DNA from: Bretschneidera sinensis
Taxonomy: Eukaryota > Streptophyta > Magnoliopsida > Brassicales > Akaniaceae
Reading direction: 5' to 3'
Assembly (NCBI GenBank): GCA_023935145.1
Contig: CM043700.1
Span: forward strand, 66,374,120-66,438,119
Length of the DNA stretch: 64,000 bases
In this document: positions 33,073 through 46,072 of the stretch, piece by piece
Layout: the number at the start of each line of letters is the position of its first letter
Position numbering within the stretch: the first letter of the stretch is position 1
Program-made: the position numbers and the translations under genes
The notes under the pieces: model-generated
Database searches by the model: none
Seen by the model: the letters and a program-made list of their open reading frames with translations, nothing else
What the model was told of the DNA's origin: nothing

Positions 33073-33300
33073 TGCTCACAACCAAGCAGTTCCATTGCTG
33101 GTTCATCCAACTGGAATGGAAAAACCAGCAAAATGCACTCATTTGAATTGTTTCTAAAGGTAGCCCCAATTAACACAGGGCCAGGATTACCAATCAAAGT
33201 AGCATCTGTATTGATCTTTATGAATGGGAATGAGGGAGGAAATCACTCAAGTGTAAAATTCTTCTGAGATTATGGTGCAGACCACAACAAAGTAGAAGCA
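33073..33300 (-). pseudogene. RNase H-like (RVT_3 type) fragment
   Basis: Minus strand from 33240 reads PPSFPFIKINTDATLIGNPG, continuing with GPVLIGATFRNN and ECILLVF, then stops near 33073. This matches the start of plant RVT_3/RNase H domains (K-x-N-T-D-G..G-N-P-G-P-A-G-x-G-G-x-x-R-D..G). The first catalytic D is present, but the fragment stops before the acidic E of the AELxA motif. Upstream codons have stops. It is likely the end of an old LINE or a domesticated-type RNase H pseudogene, about 55 bp from the PIF MITE. Confidence 0.65.
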
Positions 33301-34208
33301 TAAGCTGCAAAATCCAGAGACATAATTATTCATTAATCATCTTGGGGTTTTGAAGCTGCCACCATATGATTTGTAAGCAAATATGCAGAAGGGAAGGATT
33401 GCTGCAGTAAACCTGATTGTGCTGCGTGCTGCAAGAGCCCAGCAAAGCCTAGAAATACTGAAACATATGATCTTGATTACACACAAGATTTTGACTGCTA
33501 ATATATATTTTGGTTTCTGTAAAATAAATGAGCAGCAGTAGGAAACTTAACAGATAAAAAATCTGGTTCTGCTTTACAGTTTAATTCCTTCAACTTAACA
33601 GCATGAGAAACTTATAGAATATTTTGATAATTACCTGACCATTTGTTGTATAGGTTCTATAGTTTTCGCAAGTGAAGTTCCCACGTTTTAAAATGGCTAA
33701 AAAGAAATTGAAAAAGTTCATTTCTAACTTTGAAATCCGATATTGCAAACTGTGCAGTTCAATCACTGACCAAGTTTGGCCAAAGAGTTAATTAATGTAC
33801 TAATTTATATGCTTTATTTCAACTTTGAGCCAAAAGATCTGAGAGATACGAAGCAACATTGAGGAATTCACTGATGAACAGGGGTTCCATTCTGGAACAG
33901 AAAGAGCAAAGCAAGCTAAATCTAACATATTGACTAAAGAAATATTTCATCCATATAAACATGGTAAGCACTCTTTGAAAATCTTTCTTTGTTTCCTTAA
34001 AGTTCTGAAAGCTCATTGACAAATTTAGTAAAGAACAGAAGCAAAAACATCTAGAAATAGTAATTGACATTCATATTAGCTACAGCTCCCTGGATTATAT
34101 CCCTTCTCTTGCCAGAGACCGGCAACAGGAAGTTGGGCCATTGTATTCTTCTTCCTTTTCCTTCTCATTGCATTCACTGGTTGCCCAAAACACCCAACCT
34201 ATATATGA
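33301..34208. other. Intergenic region, includes tubulin 3' UTR
   Basis: AT-rich. Nothing recognised other than the expected 3' flank of the tubulin gene. Confidence 0.5.
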
Positions 34209-35722
<1,514 letters not shown>

Positions 35723-35850
35723 TTTGTATCGAATCTATAACACAAGAACAAAGAGGGGACTTTTTTTTGAACGAAAGTTCTGATAGAAGAGAGTAGCTTT
35801 TTTGTTTTGGGGTGCTATAGAGGAGGTAGGGCTTGTGGGGACGGAAGATC

Positions 35851-35859
35851 TTTATAAGT
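35851..35859 (-). promoter_or_regulatory. TATA box of the beta-tubulin gene
   Basis: ACTTATAAA on the minus strand about 130 bases upstream of the tubulin ATG; the stretch between is a short 5' leader. Confidence 0.55.
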
Positions 35860-37234
35860 TGTTTTTTGATCTAACGGTTGAATTTGGTGTGGTCTTTTTG
35901 AATGGTTAAAGCGGGATGTGTAAGGTTTGTTTTTGAATGACTGGAAATGAGTTGTGTTTTTTTTTTTTTTTACCTAAAACAGGGGCAGAAAAGTAACGGT
36001 CAGGATGTGAGCTGGATGGTTCTTTTTGAATTTCAAATTCAAATCACAGCTGGATTGTAAACTAAAAACAAAGGCTCCCCCTTTGAATTACATTTATTGG
36101 TGCTCAGCAAAATGACAGATATGGGGGAATCTGTCATCACCCAAACTTGTGCTTTAAATTCAAAAAGACATTCTGGCTTCATTGGATCTTGTTCTGTTTT
36201 TGAGTATTGAGGTATAGCATTAATATGCTTTCAATAAGTACCCATTAAAAATGATGTTTGTATGCCACAAACATTTACTACAATCTATCAATTATTAATT
36301 CAAAAAAATAATTTCACAACACTGTTTTTAAAATATAAGAAGTTTTAAAATGGAGAAGTGATAGCAAAATTGTTTATAAAATAATTTATGTTTTTTAAAA
36401 TTTAAAATTTTTGTTTATAAAATTGCTTTTACCATTGTTTTATCATAAACTTTTTTTTTACGGTTGAACCAATGTGACTTTAAGGAGTACAATTTTTTTT
36501 CACTTGCATAAAATTAAAAGCCGTTTTACGATAAGAAAAATCTTTATTTTAATTTGAAAGATACTAGAGTAATTTCATTAATCTATATTAAAATCTATGT
36601 AAGTCTATATGGTTGACCTCGCACGTTTTGAATTATTAGATAGTTTCGTTAAAAAAATTACTAGGGTAATCCAAATCTTATATAAGATTCCTATGTGATG
36701 TTTCAATTTTTTTTTATCCGAAAGAAATACTCATAAATCAAATTAAAGTAATTACAAGTCTAGAGGAACAAATTCCTCATATATCCGAATCAAGAATAGC
36801 AAACACAAAAGGGGAGGGGTTAACAAAATACCAAATTTTTAAAAGACAATTATGACTATTGTAACATAATTGTCTTTGCGAATTACATATTGGAGAAATA
36901 GAGATTTTGAGCTTGAAGAAAATAAGAAAGAAGAATTGTTGAAAAAAATAAGAAAGAATAAAGTTGTCTACATTCAATTGAGTCATACTTGTAGGTTGAA
37001 TGTGTGCATCGATTCTAATTTGATCGAAATTTTGATTAAAAAAATAAACCTATTAGATATTCTCTTATAACGTAGAGTATAAATTGATTAAATTTAAAAT
37101 GTAAGAAGGATATTGAAACATGAGATAAAATCAAAAGTGTTTCTGATAATACTTATCATAAAGCAAGCGAGATCGATGTACTTAATAGTTTTCATAATAA
37201 AGATAAAATAAAGTAAACATTGGGAATTATAAAT
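35860..37234. other. AT-rich upstream/intergenic region
   Basis: Upstream flank of tubulin, then very AT-rich sequence. Short frames around 36777-37070 on both strands are K/N/I-rich and unsupported. Confidence 0.55.
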
Positions 37235-37919
37235 TGTTGATGCTGAAAATCTACCTCCCGAATCCCTGTGCACATAAGAGATACATAAACTAGAAAGTCC
37301 CCTAGGGGTTGTGCCCTAGGGACTCTCCGATGCCTAAGTTAGTATAGGGCTTAAGGAGATAAACTGGAGAATATTTGGTGTAAGTTGTGAATGTATACCT
37401 TTGATGGTGAGAGCCCATTTATATAGTGTTATGGAGTAGAGTCCAATTTGGATAGTGATTTTAGTGTTGTTATATGAATAACATTCCTCTTAAATAAGAC
37501 TAGAGTTATCCACAGACTGGATTTGAAAAGTAGTTTATCCATAAATTGGAGTGTTATAGTAGTACTTGGATATTGGTGTGAGATTACCATAACACCCTTC
37601 AGTATAAAGTTATTGTAATGCCCATTGCCAAGTGTGGAGATTTGATTAGTTAACCTGTCCAGATTATAAAATTAATTTTTTACCCTTGAAGGTTGCCACA
37701 TGTCGTAATATTATTGGAGAGAAAATTTTCTCCTATATCAGATGCCCCCACTTCCTTAAGTGCATTTATGCACTTGAGGAAGTAGTAGATCATATGGATT
37801 TTACCGTGTGACTCAGACCGATTAAGTGTACTTTGGTACCATAGAGGTTTGAACCCATTTGGGTGGAGATTGAGACTCCAGGAAAACTTGTCACGCTAGT
37901 AAATCCTTGGAGTTTGGTG

Positions 37920-38350
37920 AATGAATATGAAGAGTTATCGTTCAGGCAAGACGACTCAGAGTTTGGCGATTGAGTCCGAGGAGTTGATGTTTAGTCACAA
38001 CGACTCGGAGTTTAGTGATTGAGTCGAAGGAGTTGACGTCCAGTCAAAACTACTCGAAGTTTGACGATTGAGTCCGAATAGTTGACATTCGATTAGAATG
38101 ACTCGAAGTTTAGCGATTGAGTCCAAGGAGTTGATGTCTAGTCACAACGATTAGGAGTTTGACGATTGAGTATGAGGAGTTGACGTTCATTTAAAATGAC
38201 TCAAAGTTTGGCGATTGAGTCCAAGGAGTTGACGTTCAGTAACAACAACTCGGAGTTTAGCAATTAAGTCCGAGGAGTTGACTTTTAGTCAAAACGACTC
38301 GAAGTTTGGCGATTGAGTCTAAGGAATTGACATTCGGTCAAAATGATTCA
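37920..38350. repeat. 49-bp minisatellite, block A
   Basis: About eight units of the form GACTCGGAGTTTGGCGATTG + AGTCCGAGGAGTTGACGTTC + AGTCAAAAC, e.g. starts at 37953 and 38002. Confidence 0.88.
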
Positions 38351-38865
38351 GAGTTTATTAAAGTAGTCCGAAGAGTTGGGCATAAACTCTAACTGCTCGA
38401 AGTTTGTTGGAGAAGTCCGAGGATAAAGATATGGAATCAAACTGCTCAGATTTTGATGGAGAGGTATGAGGAAAAAGACATGGAGTTAAACTGCTCGGTG
38501 CTTGATGTAGAAGTCCGAGGAGAAAGACATCGAGTCAAATTATTCGAAGTTTGATGGAGAAATCTGAGGTGAAAGACATGAAGTCAAACTACTCAGAGTT
38601 TAATGTAGAAGTCCGAGGATAAAGACATAGAGTCAAACTGCTTAGAGTTTGATGGAAAGGTCTGAGGAGAAAGACATGGAGTCAAACTTCTCGGAGCTTG
38701 ATGTAGAAGTCCGAGGAGAAAGATATGGCATCAAACTATTTAGAGTTTGATAGAGAAGTCCGAGGAGAAAGATATGGAGTTAAACTGCTCAGAGCTTGAT
38801 GTAGAAGTTCGAGGAGAAAGACATGGAGTCAAACTGCTTAGAGTTTGATGGAGAAGTTAGACTGT
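38351..38865. repeat. 49-bp minisatellite, block B
   Basis: About ten units of the form AAAGACATGGAGTCAAACTG + CTCAGAGTTTGATGGAGAAG + TCCGAGGAG. Same period as block A, with shared words (GAGTTTG, GTCCGAGGAG), so the two are likely diverged forms of one repeat. Confidence 0.88.
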
Positions 38866-39125
38866 GGTCGGAGTAGCTCAGGGCTACCTCTTCAGAGTCG
38901 ATGGAGAAACTGGATTGAGGTTTGAGTAGCTCGGGGCTACCTCATCAGAGTAGCTTGAGGCTACCTTCTCAAAGCTGATGGAGAAACTAGGTTAAGGGGG
39001 AAGTAGCTTGGGGATACTTCCTCAGAGCAAATGGAGAAACATAGCTGATGGAGAAACATAGCTGATGGAAAAACCGAGTTGATGGAGAAACAAAGCTGAT
39101 GCAGAAATATAGTTGATGGAGAAAT
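38866..39125. repeat. Degenerate GATGGAGAAAC repeats, block C
   Basis: Repeats of GTAGCTCGGGGCTACCTC and GCTGATGGAGAAAC with shrinking unit length towards 39125. Confidence 0.75.
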
Positions 39126-39197
39126 TGTTGACCCGATATTTATTTTGATAATGACAAAACATATTATTGTGCTAATTCTATTTATCTAGTCATATTT
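39126..39197 (+). mobile_element. SIRE-A 5' LTR, left piece
   Basis: Begins TGTTGACCCGATATTTATTT, similar to the SIRE-B LTR start (TGTTGACCCTGAATGATTTT). Ends with the Tekay target duplication TATTT. Confidence 0.85.
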
Positions 39198-39457
39198 TCT
39201 AATACCTGTGTTCTTAAAGCATGGGTAAAGAAGTAATTTGATAAATATAACATAAAGTTAAAATAATATATATACGTGAAAGAATTATTATTGAATAAAA
39301 TAATTCTTTTGAAAAAAAAACTGGACGCATGGTGGTGTGGGTAAGAAGAAGAAGAAAAAAAAAGGAAAAAAAAAGTGACTACGCCTAGACGCCTAGGTGT
39401 AGCCTTTGCTTTGCATGCATTGTGCATGGAAGACACAAGGATGGTGTAGGTGGTGAA

Positions 39458-39460
<3 letters not shown>

Positions 39461-39529
<69 letters not shown>
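39461..39529. repeat. (TA)n microsatellite in the 5' LTR only
   Basis: About 34 TA repeats. The matching place in the 3' LTR (near 46318) has only a short TTATATATATT. Confidence 0.95.
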
Positions 39530-39532
<3 letters not shown>

Positions 39533-40317
39533 CTTTTCTTTTACTTATTTATTCCTTACCAAATTCTGTTTGGTTTTCTCATTTCTTCAGTTCAAATTTC
39601 TCTATTTCTTTAATCACTTGGGGACTGAAAGAAAGGTTGAAAGAGTAAAATTTTGAAGGGATTTACAGGAGAATTTTATAGAGAGTCACGTAAAGCTCTA
39701 AGAAAAACAAAAGGTAATAACATGAATTTTATTTTTGAAATTTAGCATACATAAAAATTTTCGAAATTCAAAGTGGGAATTTTCAAAGGGTGTGAATTTT
39801 GGAGTAATTGAAGAATAAATTAAAAATTTTAATATAAATATTATGTTAGGTGTTGACGATCAGCAACTAGGAAAAATTGCTAAGAAGAGCAGAAAAGGCA
39901 AGGAAGTGATCCACGAGTAGTTCTAAGTGCTACGTGGTGAGTTAGATTTACTTTAAGTAATCAAGATAAATATGAAATATATAGTGATAGTATTTGAATA
40001 AATCATTAATTTATGATTTGATGATAGATGAAAGTTGGTTAATGGATATGATAGAAATAACTAATATGTAAAGAATTATTATATGAGAAGTAATATTATT
40101 AGAATAATGAGTCAAATTAATAATGAAGGTGATAAATGAAATTCTTGACGAGCTATGGTTGATGATTCAATATGATATATGAGGAGAAAAATTTAGTGAA
40201 ATTGATCAAAAAATAATTTGAGAAGAAGTATGATAGTTAATTTGAATGTCTGAATGTATGCCTGTTTTTGTACTATTGTTCATATGATTCATATCATTAT
40301 TCATATGCATATGCATG

Positions 40318-40515
40318 AAATAAAAGAACCGAGAATGCAATTGGTCTAAATGAAAATAAGAGAACCGGGAAAGTAACCGGTCTAAATGAAACCGTGACAG
40401 CCGGTATAGCTGAAAATAAAAGAACTGGAAGGGCAGCCGGTCTAAATGAGAATAAAAGAACCAGGAAGGCAGTCGGTCTAAGAGAATGAAAGAACTGGAA
40501 AGGCAGCCGGTCTAA
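40318..40515 (+). repeat. CCGG-containing tandem repeat in Tekay 5' LTR
   Basis: Five to six units like AAAAGAACCGGGAAGGCAGC + CGGTCTAAATGAAAAT. The 3' LTR has the same array at 47124-47320. Confidence 0.85.
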
Positions 40516-41370
40516 GGTAAAACATGTCGACATGTGGAAAGACGTTGCCAAAGAATAATAACATTTAAATTCACGCATTGCATTCGCTTTAAATATTGAT
40601 TGTTATTGCTTGAGATGCTAAAATATGATTCTTGAGTGTAAATTTATTGATAGATGAATGAGTTTCACAGAGAGACAAATATGATGAGAAGGAAATATAG
40701 AAGTATGATATGATAAGAATTGTATGAGTGATTGATTGATTATATGTTATGAACCTCATAACGAGGTAAATGATAATGTTGAATTGATAATTTAGAGATA
40801 ATTAAATATATGATTGAAAGATTGATATATCTGATGAGTAACTTAAGAAGAGATTGTGTAATGGGGGAATTATGAAACTGAGTAGTGATTACAAAATATT
40901 GTTATTGAATTATTTGAGGAAAAAGATGAATGAATATCGGAAGATTATTAGAAGTAATTGAATTATAAGATGTAACCGGGAGTATATAATCGAATGCTTC
41001 TATTAAATTTAATTCACTGAGCTTGTGAAGCTCACTCCTCATTGTACAATGATTTCAGGTAGTGGGCAGAACAGATAGAATTGTGAGCGAAAATTCAGAC
41101 TAAATTATTTTTTGTAAGCCACGTGGTCCATATCCTCAAACTATGAGAAAGAAATTTTTTGTTGTTGTAAATATTCATGTATAATATGTTGTATATATTG
41201 TTCAGTTGAGATCTGAATGATATAACTTACCTGTTAAGGGTTGAGGATTTATGTATGTAAATAATTCAGTTGACATTTTTATATTGTTTCATATATGTGT
41301 CGTGTTGGGATTTCAAAAAGTGATGACACCATCTTGGGGGTCACCAACCTAGGATGGGTCGTTACAATTT

Positions 41371-41382
41371 TGGTATCAGAGC
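41371..41382 (+). other. Tekay primer binding site
   Basis: TGGTATCAGAGC, complementary to the 3' end of initiator tRNA-Met, 4 bases after the LTR. Confidence 0.92.
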
Positions 41383-41469
41383 ATTAGGTTTTATGATTCT
41401 GTAGACTACATAAAAATTTAAAGAAGTGAAAGATTTAAATAAACTACAGTTTAATATAGAGTCTAAGGA

Positions 41470-42690
41470 TGACACGTTGACATGCTAGAGTTAGAGGTAG
41501 AGTTCTAACTAGAGAAGGCATGGTAGGCCCTCATTTTTTTAAGACAAACTGAGGTTGAGATGGAAGTTGAGTCTGAGTCTGTGGTTCCTAAAATGGAATG
41601 TGTTGACAGTATAATTGATACTAGTGAATCTAGAGTTGAAAGATATGAGCTGAGAGAAGCTCTTGTTCATATTTTTGAGAAAATGAATGTAACATATGAT
41701 AGAGTTGATAGTCTATAACATAGAATTGATGAACAGGCTAGGGCAATGCCTGATGTTGTTGTAAATCTAGTAATGATAGACATTCAAAAGGGGAAAGGTG
41801 AGGTTATGCACGAGATATAGGGAGATTGTTAGATATATTAAGTTGAATGCTTTGTTGCTTAAAGGATCTATGGTTCCTTTTGAGCTTGAGCTATGGGTGA
41901 AATATGTAGAGAGATTATTTAGTATTTTACTAGTGACAGACAGAAAAAAAAAGGTTGCCTTTGCTTCATTTGAGTTAAAAGAAGAAGCTTTAGAATGATG
42001 GGAGGAAACTCTTCCCAGGGTAGGTGCATATTTTGATAGACCCTTAATTCGAAATAGGTTTAAAGAGGTTTTCCTTGATAAATATTTTTTCTTATACCTT
42101 TATAGCCCAACAAGAGAGATATTTTATTTATTTAAGGCAAATGTATTAACTCTGACTTAGTATGATAGGAGATTTGTGGCTTTTTCGAGGTTTGTACCAG
42201 AAATGGTAGACCTAGAGGAGAAAAAGTGTAAGAGATTCATAGATGAATTATATTTTGAGATTAAATCGAAACTATCTTACATGAAGCATATGAATTATGC
42301 TAGGTTGGTGGATATAACACTACAGATTAAAAAGGATGTGATGGAGTTTAGAGGTAGGGGGATTGGCGGAAGATGTCTGGATTTGAGGGACCCAAAGGTG
42401 GTAGTTGTATGAGTGTGCAGGGTGGGAGACCACCCCAGAGGGGGCATTCTTTGTCAAAGGAAACTGTAATACAGAGCCAGAGGCAAGCAAGATCTGTTGA
42501 TTTTATAGGTTATAGTAATATCGGTGGGACCCTTAGATTTGAGAAACACGTTATAGGAACTGGGAGTCATGGCAGATGAAGTAAGTATATCACCAAGGGG
42601 AAATGGTAATCTGATGTATGATCGAGAGACAAAAGTTTGTTATAGATGTATTCAGATAAGATATTTATCCCAGAATTGTCTTAATTTGAA
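41470..42690 (+). pseudogene. Tekay gag
   Basis: Pieces of retrotransposon gag: ELWVKYVERLFSIL and KVAFASFELKEEALE (41798-41998), then FKEVFLDKYFF and FSRFVPEMVDLEEKKCKRFI (42060-42240). A broken zinc knuckle follows (CYRCIQIRYLSQNC near 42640, with G and H positions changed). Several stops and shifts. Confidence 0.78.
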
Positions 42691-42695
42691 GTGCT

Positions 42696-43025
42696 TTGTA
42701 TGTAGAATATGTGGACATATCAATGTTGGTTAATCTTGGTTCAACCCATTCTTTTGCATCCAGTATTTATATGAAGTCTATTGATGCATGTATTAGTCAT
42801 TTGATACATAATATTATTGTTGAAGTTCCCACTAGAGATAGAGTGATAACTATAAATGTTTACAAGGGTTGTGTGATTCGTCTCAGTGATAAAGAATTTG
42901 AAGTTGATTTATTACCTTTGAATATGATAGATTTTTATTTGATTTTGGGAATGAATTGGTTGTCGACGTGTTACGCCTGGGTTGATTGTTCCAGAAAGAA
43001 TGTAGTGTTCAAGATATGGACATGA
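42696..43025 (+). pseudogene. Tekay aspartic protease
   Basis: Open for about 109 codons. Pattern of chromovirus protease with LILGMNWLSTCYAWVDC at the end. The active-site position reads LVNLGSTHSF instead of D-T/S-G-x-x-x-S-F, so the catalytic aspartate is lost. Confidence 0.82.
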
Positions 43026-43175
43026 GGAGTTTAACTTTTAGAGAAAACATAAGATACTCTCGAACTATCTCATTTTGCTCTTACTACTAGCAGATGGTTG
43101 AAGAAGGGTTGTGAGGAGTATTTGGAATACATAATGGATTCTAAAAACAAAAATAGGAAGTTAGAATAAATCTTA

Positions 43176-44520
43176 GTGGTGAAAGATTATTCTAATGTAT
43201 TTCTTGATGAGTTGTCTAGTTTGTCTCCCAGTAGAGAGATTAAATTCTCTATTAATGAGATATCAGGTTCATCACATATATCTATAGCACCCTATAAAGT
43301 GACACCCACTGAGTTAAGAGATTTGAAAGTTCAAGAGTTGTTAGATAAACAATTTATTCAATTTAGTGTGTTGCCTTGGGGAGCCCTATATTGTTTGTGA
43401 AGAAGAAAGATGGAATGACGAGATTGTGTATAGACTACAGATAGTTGAATAAGATAACCATTATGAACAAATATCCTTTACCCAGGATAGATGATTCATT
43501 TGAGAATTTGCAGGAAGTAAGGGTATTTTCTAAGATAGACCTGAGATCAGGTTATCTCCAGTTAAGGATAGAGGAGGGAAACGTGCCTAACACTGCTATT
43601 AGGACATGTTATGGTTATAAGTTTCTTGTGATACCATATGGGTTGACTTATGTTATAATTGTATTCATGGACTTGATGAATAGAGTGTTTAAACTATATC
43701 TTAACAAGTTTATGGTTGTATTTGACATTCTGATACATTCTAAGAAGGAGAACAACATGTGAAGAATTTATAAATAGTGTTGGAGACTCTGAAGAAAGAG
43801 AGATTATATGCAAAAAAAAATTAATGTGAATTTTGACTTAATAAAGTTACTTTCTTGAGATATGTAGTGTCTGAAAATGGTATAACAGTTGATCCACAAA
43901 AGATAGAGACAATGTTGAGTTAGGAGAGACCAACTAATGTGACTGAGATTTGAATCCTCTTAGGGTTAGCTGGTTATTATAGAAGATTCATTCATAAATT
44001 TTCTATTATTGCAGTACTGTAGACTAGATTGACCAGGAAAGAGGTGAGATTTGTATGGTCTAGGAGTGTGAGAAAAGTTTTCAATTACTAAAAGGAGAAA
44101 TTGACTGCAGCTCCAGTATTGGTACTTCCTTCTAGTAATGGAGGATTTATGGTGTATAGTGATGCATCCCATAAAGCGTTGCGATGTGTGTTGATACAAC
44201 TTGGGAAGGTAATGGCATATGCTTCTAGGCAATTGAGGAATCATGAGAGAAATTACCCTACACATAACTTAGAGTTAGCTGCCATAGTATTTGCTTGAAA
44301 ATTTGGAGATATCATTTGTATGGAGCCACTTGTGAGATATTTATTGATCACAAGAGTTTGACATACTTACCTACCTAGAGAAAGTTGAATTTGAGATAGA
44401 GGATGTGGATAGAGTTGATTAGTGACTATGATTGTATAAATTCACTATCATCGAGGAAAGGCGAATGTGGTAATAGATGTATTGAGTAGAAAATCTACTA
44501 GAAGATTAACTATTATTGAG
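43176..44520 (+). pseudogene. Tekay reverse transcriptase and RNase H
   Basis: RT blocks: a P-Y-K/R-x-x-P-x-E-x-x-x-L-K motif at about 43290, a frameshift near 43385, then [26 protein letters not shown] and [13 protein letters not shown] (43425-43570). The Y/F-x-D-D box is reduced to VVFDILIHS. RNase H pieces follow (VYSDASH near 44153, [14 protein letters not shown] near 44256) with many stops. Confidence 0.85.
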
Positions 44521-44799
44521 AGTCATGTTGTGAAACTGATGATAGATTTAAGAGAGCTAAGAATGAAGTTGAATATCAGTGATAGAGGATTATTGTTAGT
44601 AAATATGGTTGTATAGTCATCCATAGTACAATGCTTGTTAAAAATGTAAGGTAGAGATTGGGAGATAGAGAAGATTAAGCAGGAAACACTTAGTAGAAAG
44701 CAATACGAGTTCAAAATTTGAAATGATGGTATTTTGGTATTGGAACATAAGATTTGTGTTCCCAATAATACTGATTTGAGAAAATAGATATTAAGAGAG

Positions 44800-46060
44800 G
44801 CACATGGTGATGTATATTCGATGCAACCGAGTAACAATAAGATGTATAGAGGATTGAGACAGAATTACTGGTAGTTAGGATTGAATAGGGATGTAGCTGA
44901 ATATATTTTTAGATGTTTGGCTCGTTAGTAAGTGAAGTCAGTGAATAAACACCCGAAAGGCTTACTACAGCCTCTTTTTATGCTTGAATAACCATAAAAA
45001 AATGTGAGTATGGATTTTGTTTCTGTATTTTCCCATACCCAAAGAGGTCATGATACAGTGTAAGTGATAGTAGATAGACTTTCTAAGTCATTTCAATTTC
45101 TTCTAATTAAAACTAATTGGAATCCTAAAAAGTTGGTTGAACTGTATGTAGTTGAGATTGTGAGGTGGTATAGAGTACTATTGAGCATAGTGTCAATTAT
45201 AGATGCTAGATTTACATCTTGCTTTTGGAGAGGCTTTCATAAAGCCATGTGTACACAGTTACAGTTTATTATAACTTTTCATCATCAAACAGATGAGCTG
45301 ACAAAAAAGATTATTAGAGTACTAGAAGATATGTTAAAGGCAAATGCGATGAGTTTCTCAGTAAGTTGAGATGCTTACTTGCCATTAATGGAATTTGCTT
45401 ATAATAATCAACATCAATTTAGTATTGGAATGGCACCAATTGAGACATTGTATGGTAGAAGGTGTAAAACTCTTATATGTTGGGAAGAAATGGGAGAGAC
45501 AAATATATTTGGCCCATAAATTATTGAGTTAACAACTGAGAGGATTTATCTGGTTAGAGAAAACCTTAAAGCAGCACAGAGTAGACCGAATAGCTATGCT
45601 AATAATAGAAGAAGACCTCTTGAGTTTCAAGTAGGTGATTGGGTGTATTTAAAAATATCTCCATGGAAAAGTGTGTTGAGGATCAAAAGGAAAGGAAATT
45701 TAAGTCCCAAGTATGGGGGACTCCATAAGGTTATTGAGAAAGTTGGGCTAGTTGTGAATAGCCTGGATTTGCCTCTAGAGTTGAAGTAATGACATAACGT
45801 ATTCCACATTTCACTTTTGTGAAAGTGCTTACATGATGAATCTCATAATATTTTGAGCCAAGCTATAGAAATTCGGGGAGATTTGACTCTTATACAAGTA
45901 CCATTGAGAATTTTAGACAGAAGAAAACAAGTCTTGTGTAATAAAGTAATTCAATGAGTTCAAAGAGATTATATGAGAGTGTGAGGTAACTATGAAGAAA
46001 TATTATCCACAATTGTTTTATGAGTTAGGTAAGGAAATTTGGGAGACGAAATTTTTATAA
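44800..46060 (+). pseudogene. Tekay integrase with chromodomain remnant
   Basis: A finger-like part near 44800-44940, the core with VIVDRLSKSFQFL and a D position (IDARFTS) at 45064-45220, MEFAYNNQHQFSIGMAP near 45389, and the GPF-like tail near 45690-45780. The final part (PLRILDRRKQVL near 45903; KKYYPQLFYELGK near 45990) resembles the chromodomain that directs such elements to heterochromatin. Multiple stops and frameshifts. Confidence 0.8.
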
Positions 46061-46072
46061 GGTGGGTATAAT

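Larger units (their letters stand above)
37235..39125 (-). mobile_element. Tat-like gypsy LTR (minus), 5' part cut by SIRE-A
   Basis: Minus strand: TATA-type ACTATATAAATGGGC (near 37420), then a leader with ACTTAGGCATCGGAGAGTCCC and an end at GCATCAACA (37235), the typical R-U5 layout of plant Tat-type LTRs. No primer site follows at lower coordinates, so it is a 3' or solo LTR. The high-coordinate side is made of 49-bp minisatellites and ends where SIRE-A begins (39126). Confidence 0.6.
39198..41366 (+). mobile_element. Tekay 5' LTR
   Basis: Starts TCTAATACCTGTG (TGTAACACTTGTG in the 3' copy), ends GTCGTTACA. Contains a long (TA)n run and an array of AACCGG..CCGGTCTAA units. Confidence 0.85.

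Noticed and set aside
37953..38860. CRISPR-like array
   Set aside because: Tandem 49-bp units without unique spacers, in a plant LTR; a minisatellite.
39450..39656. 68-codon frame with a YI repeat
   Set aside because: Translation of the (TA)n microsatellite in the Tekay LTR.
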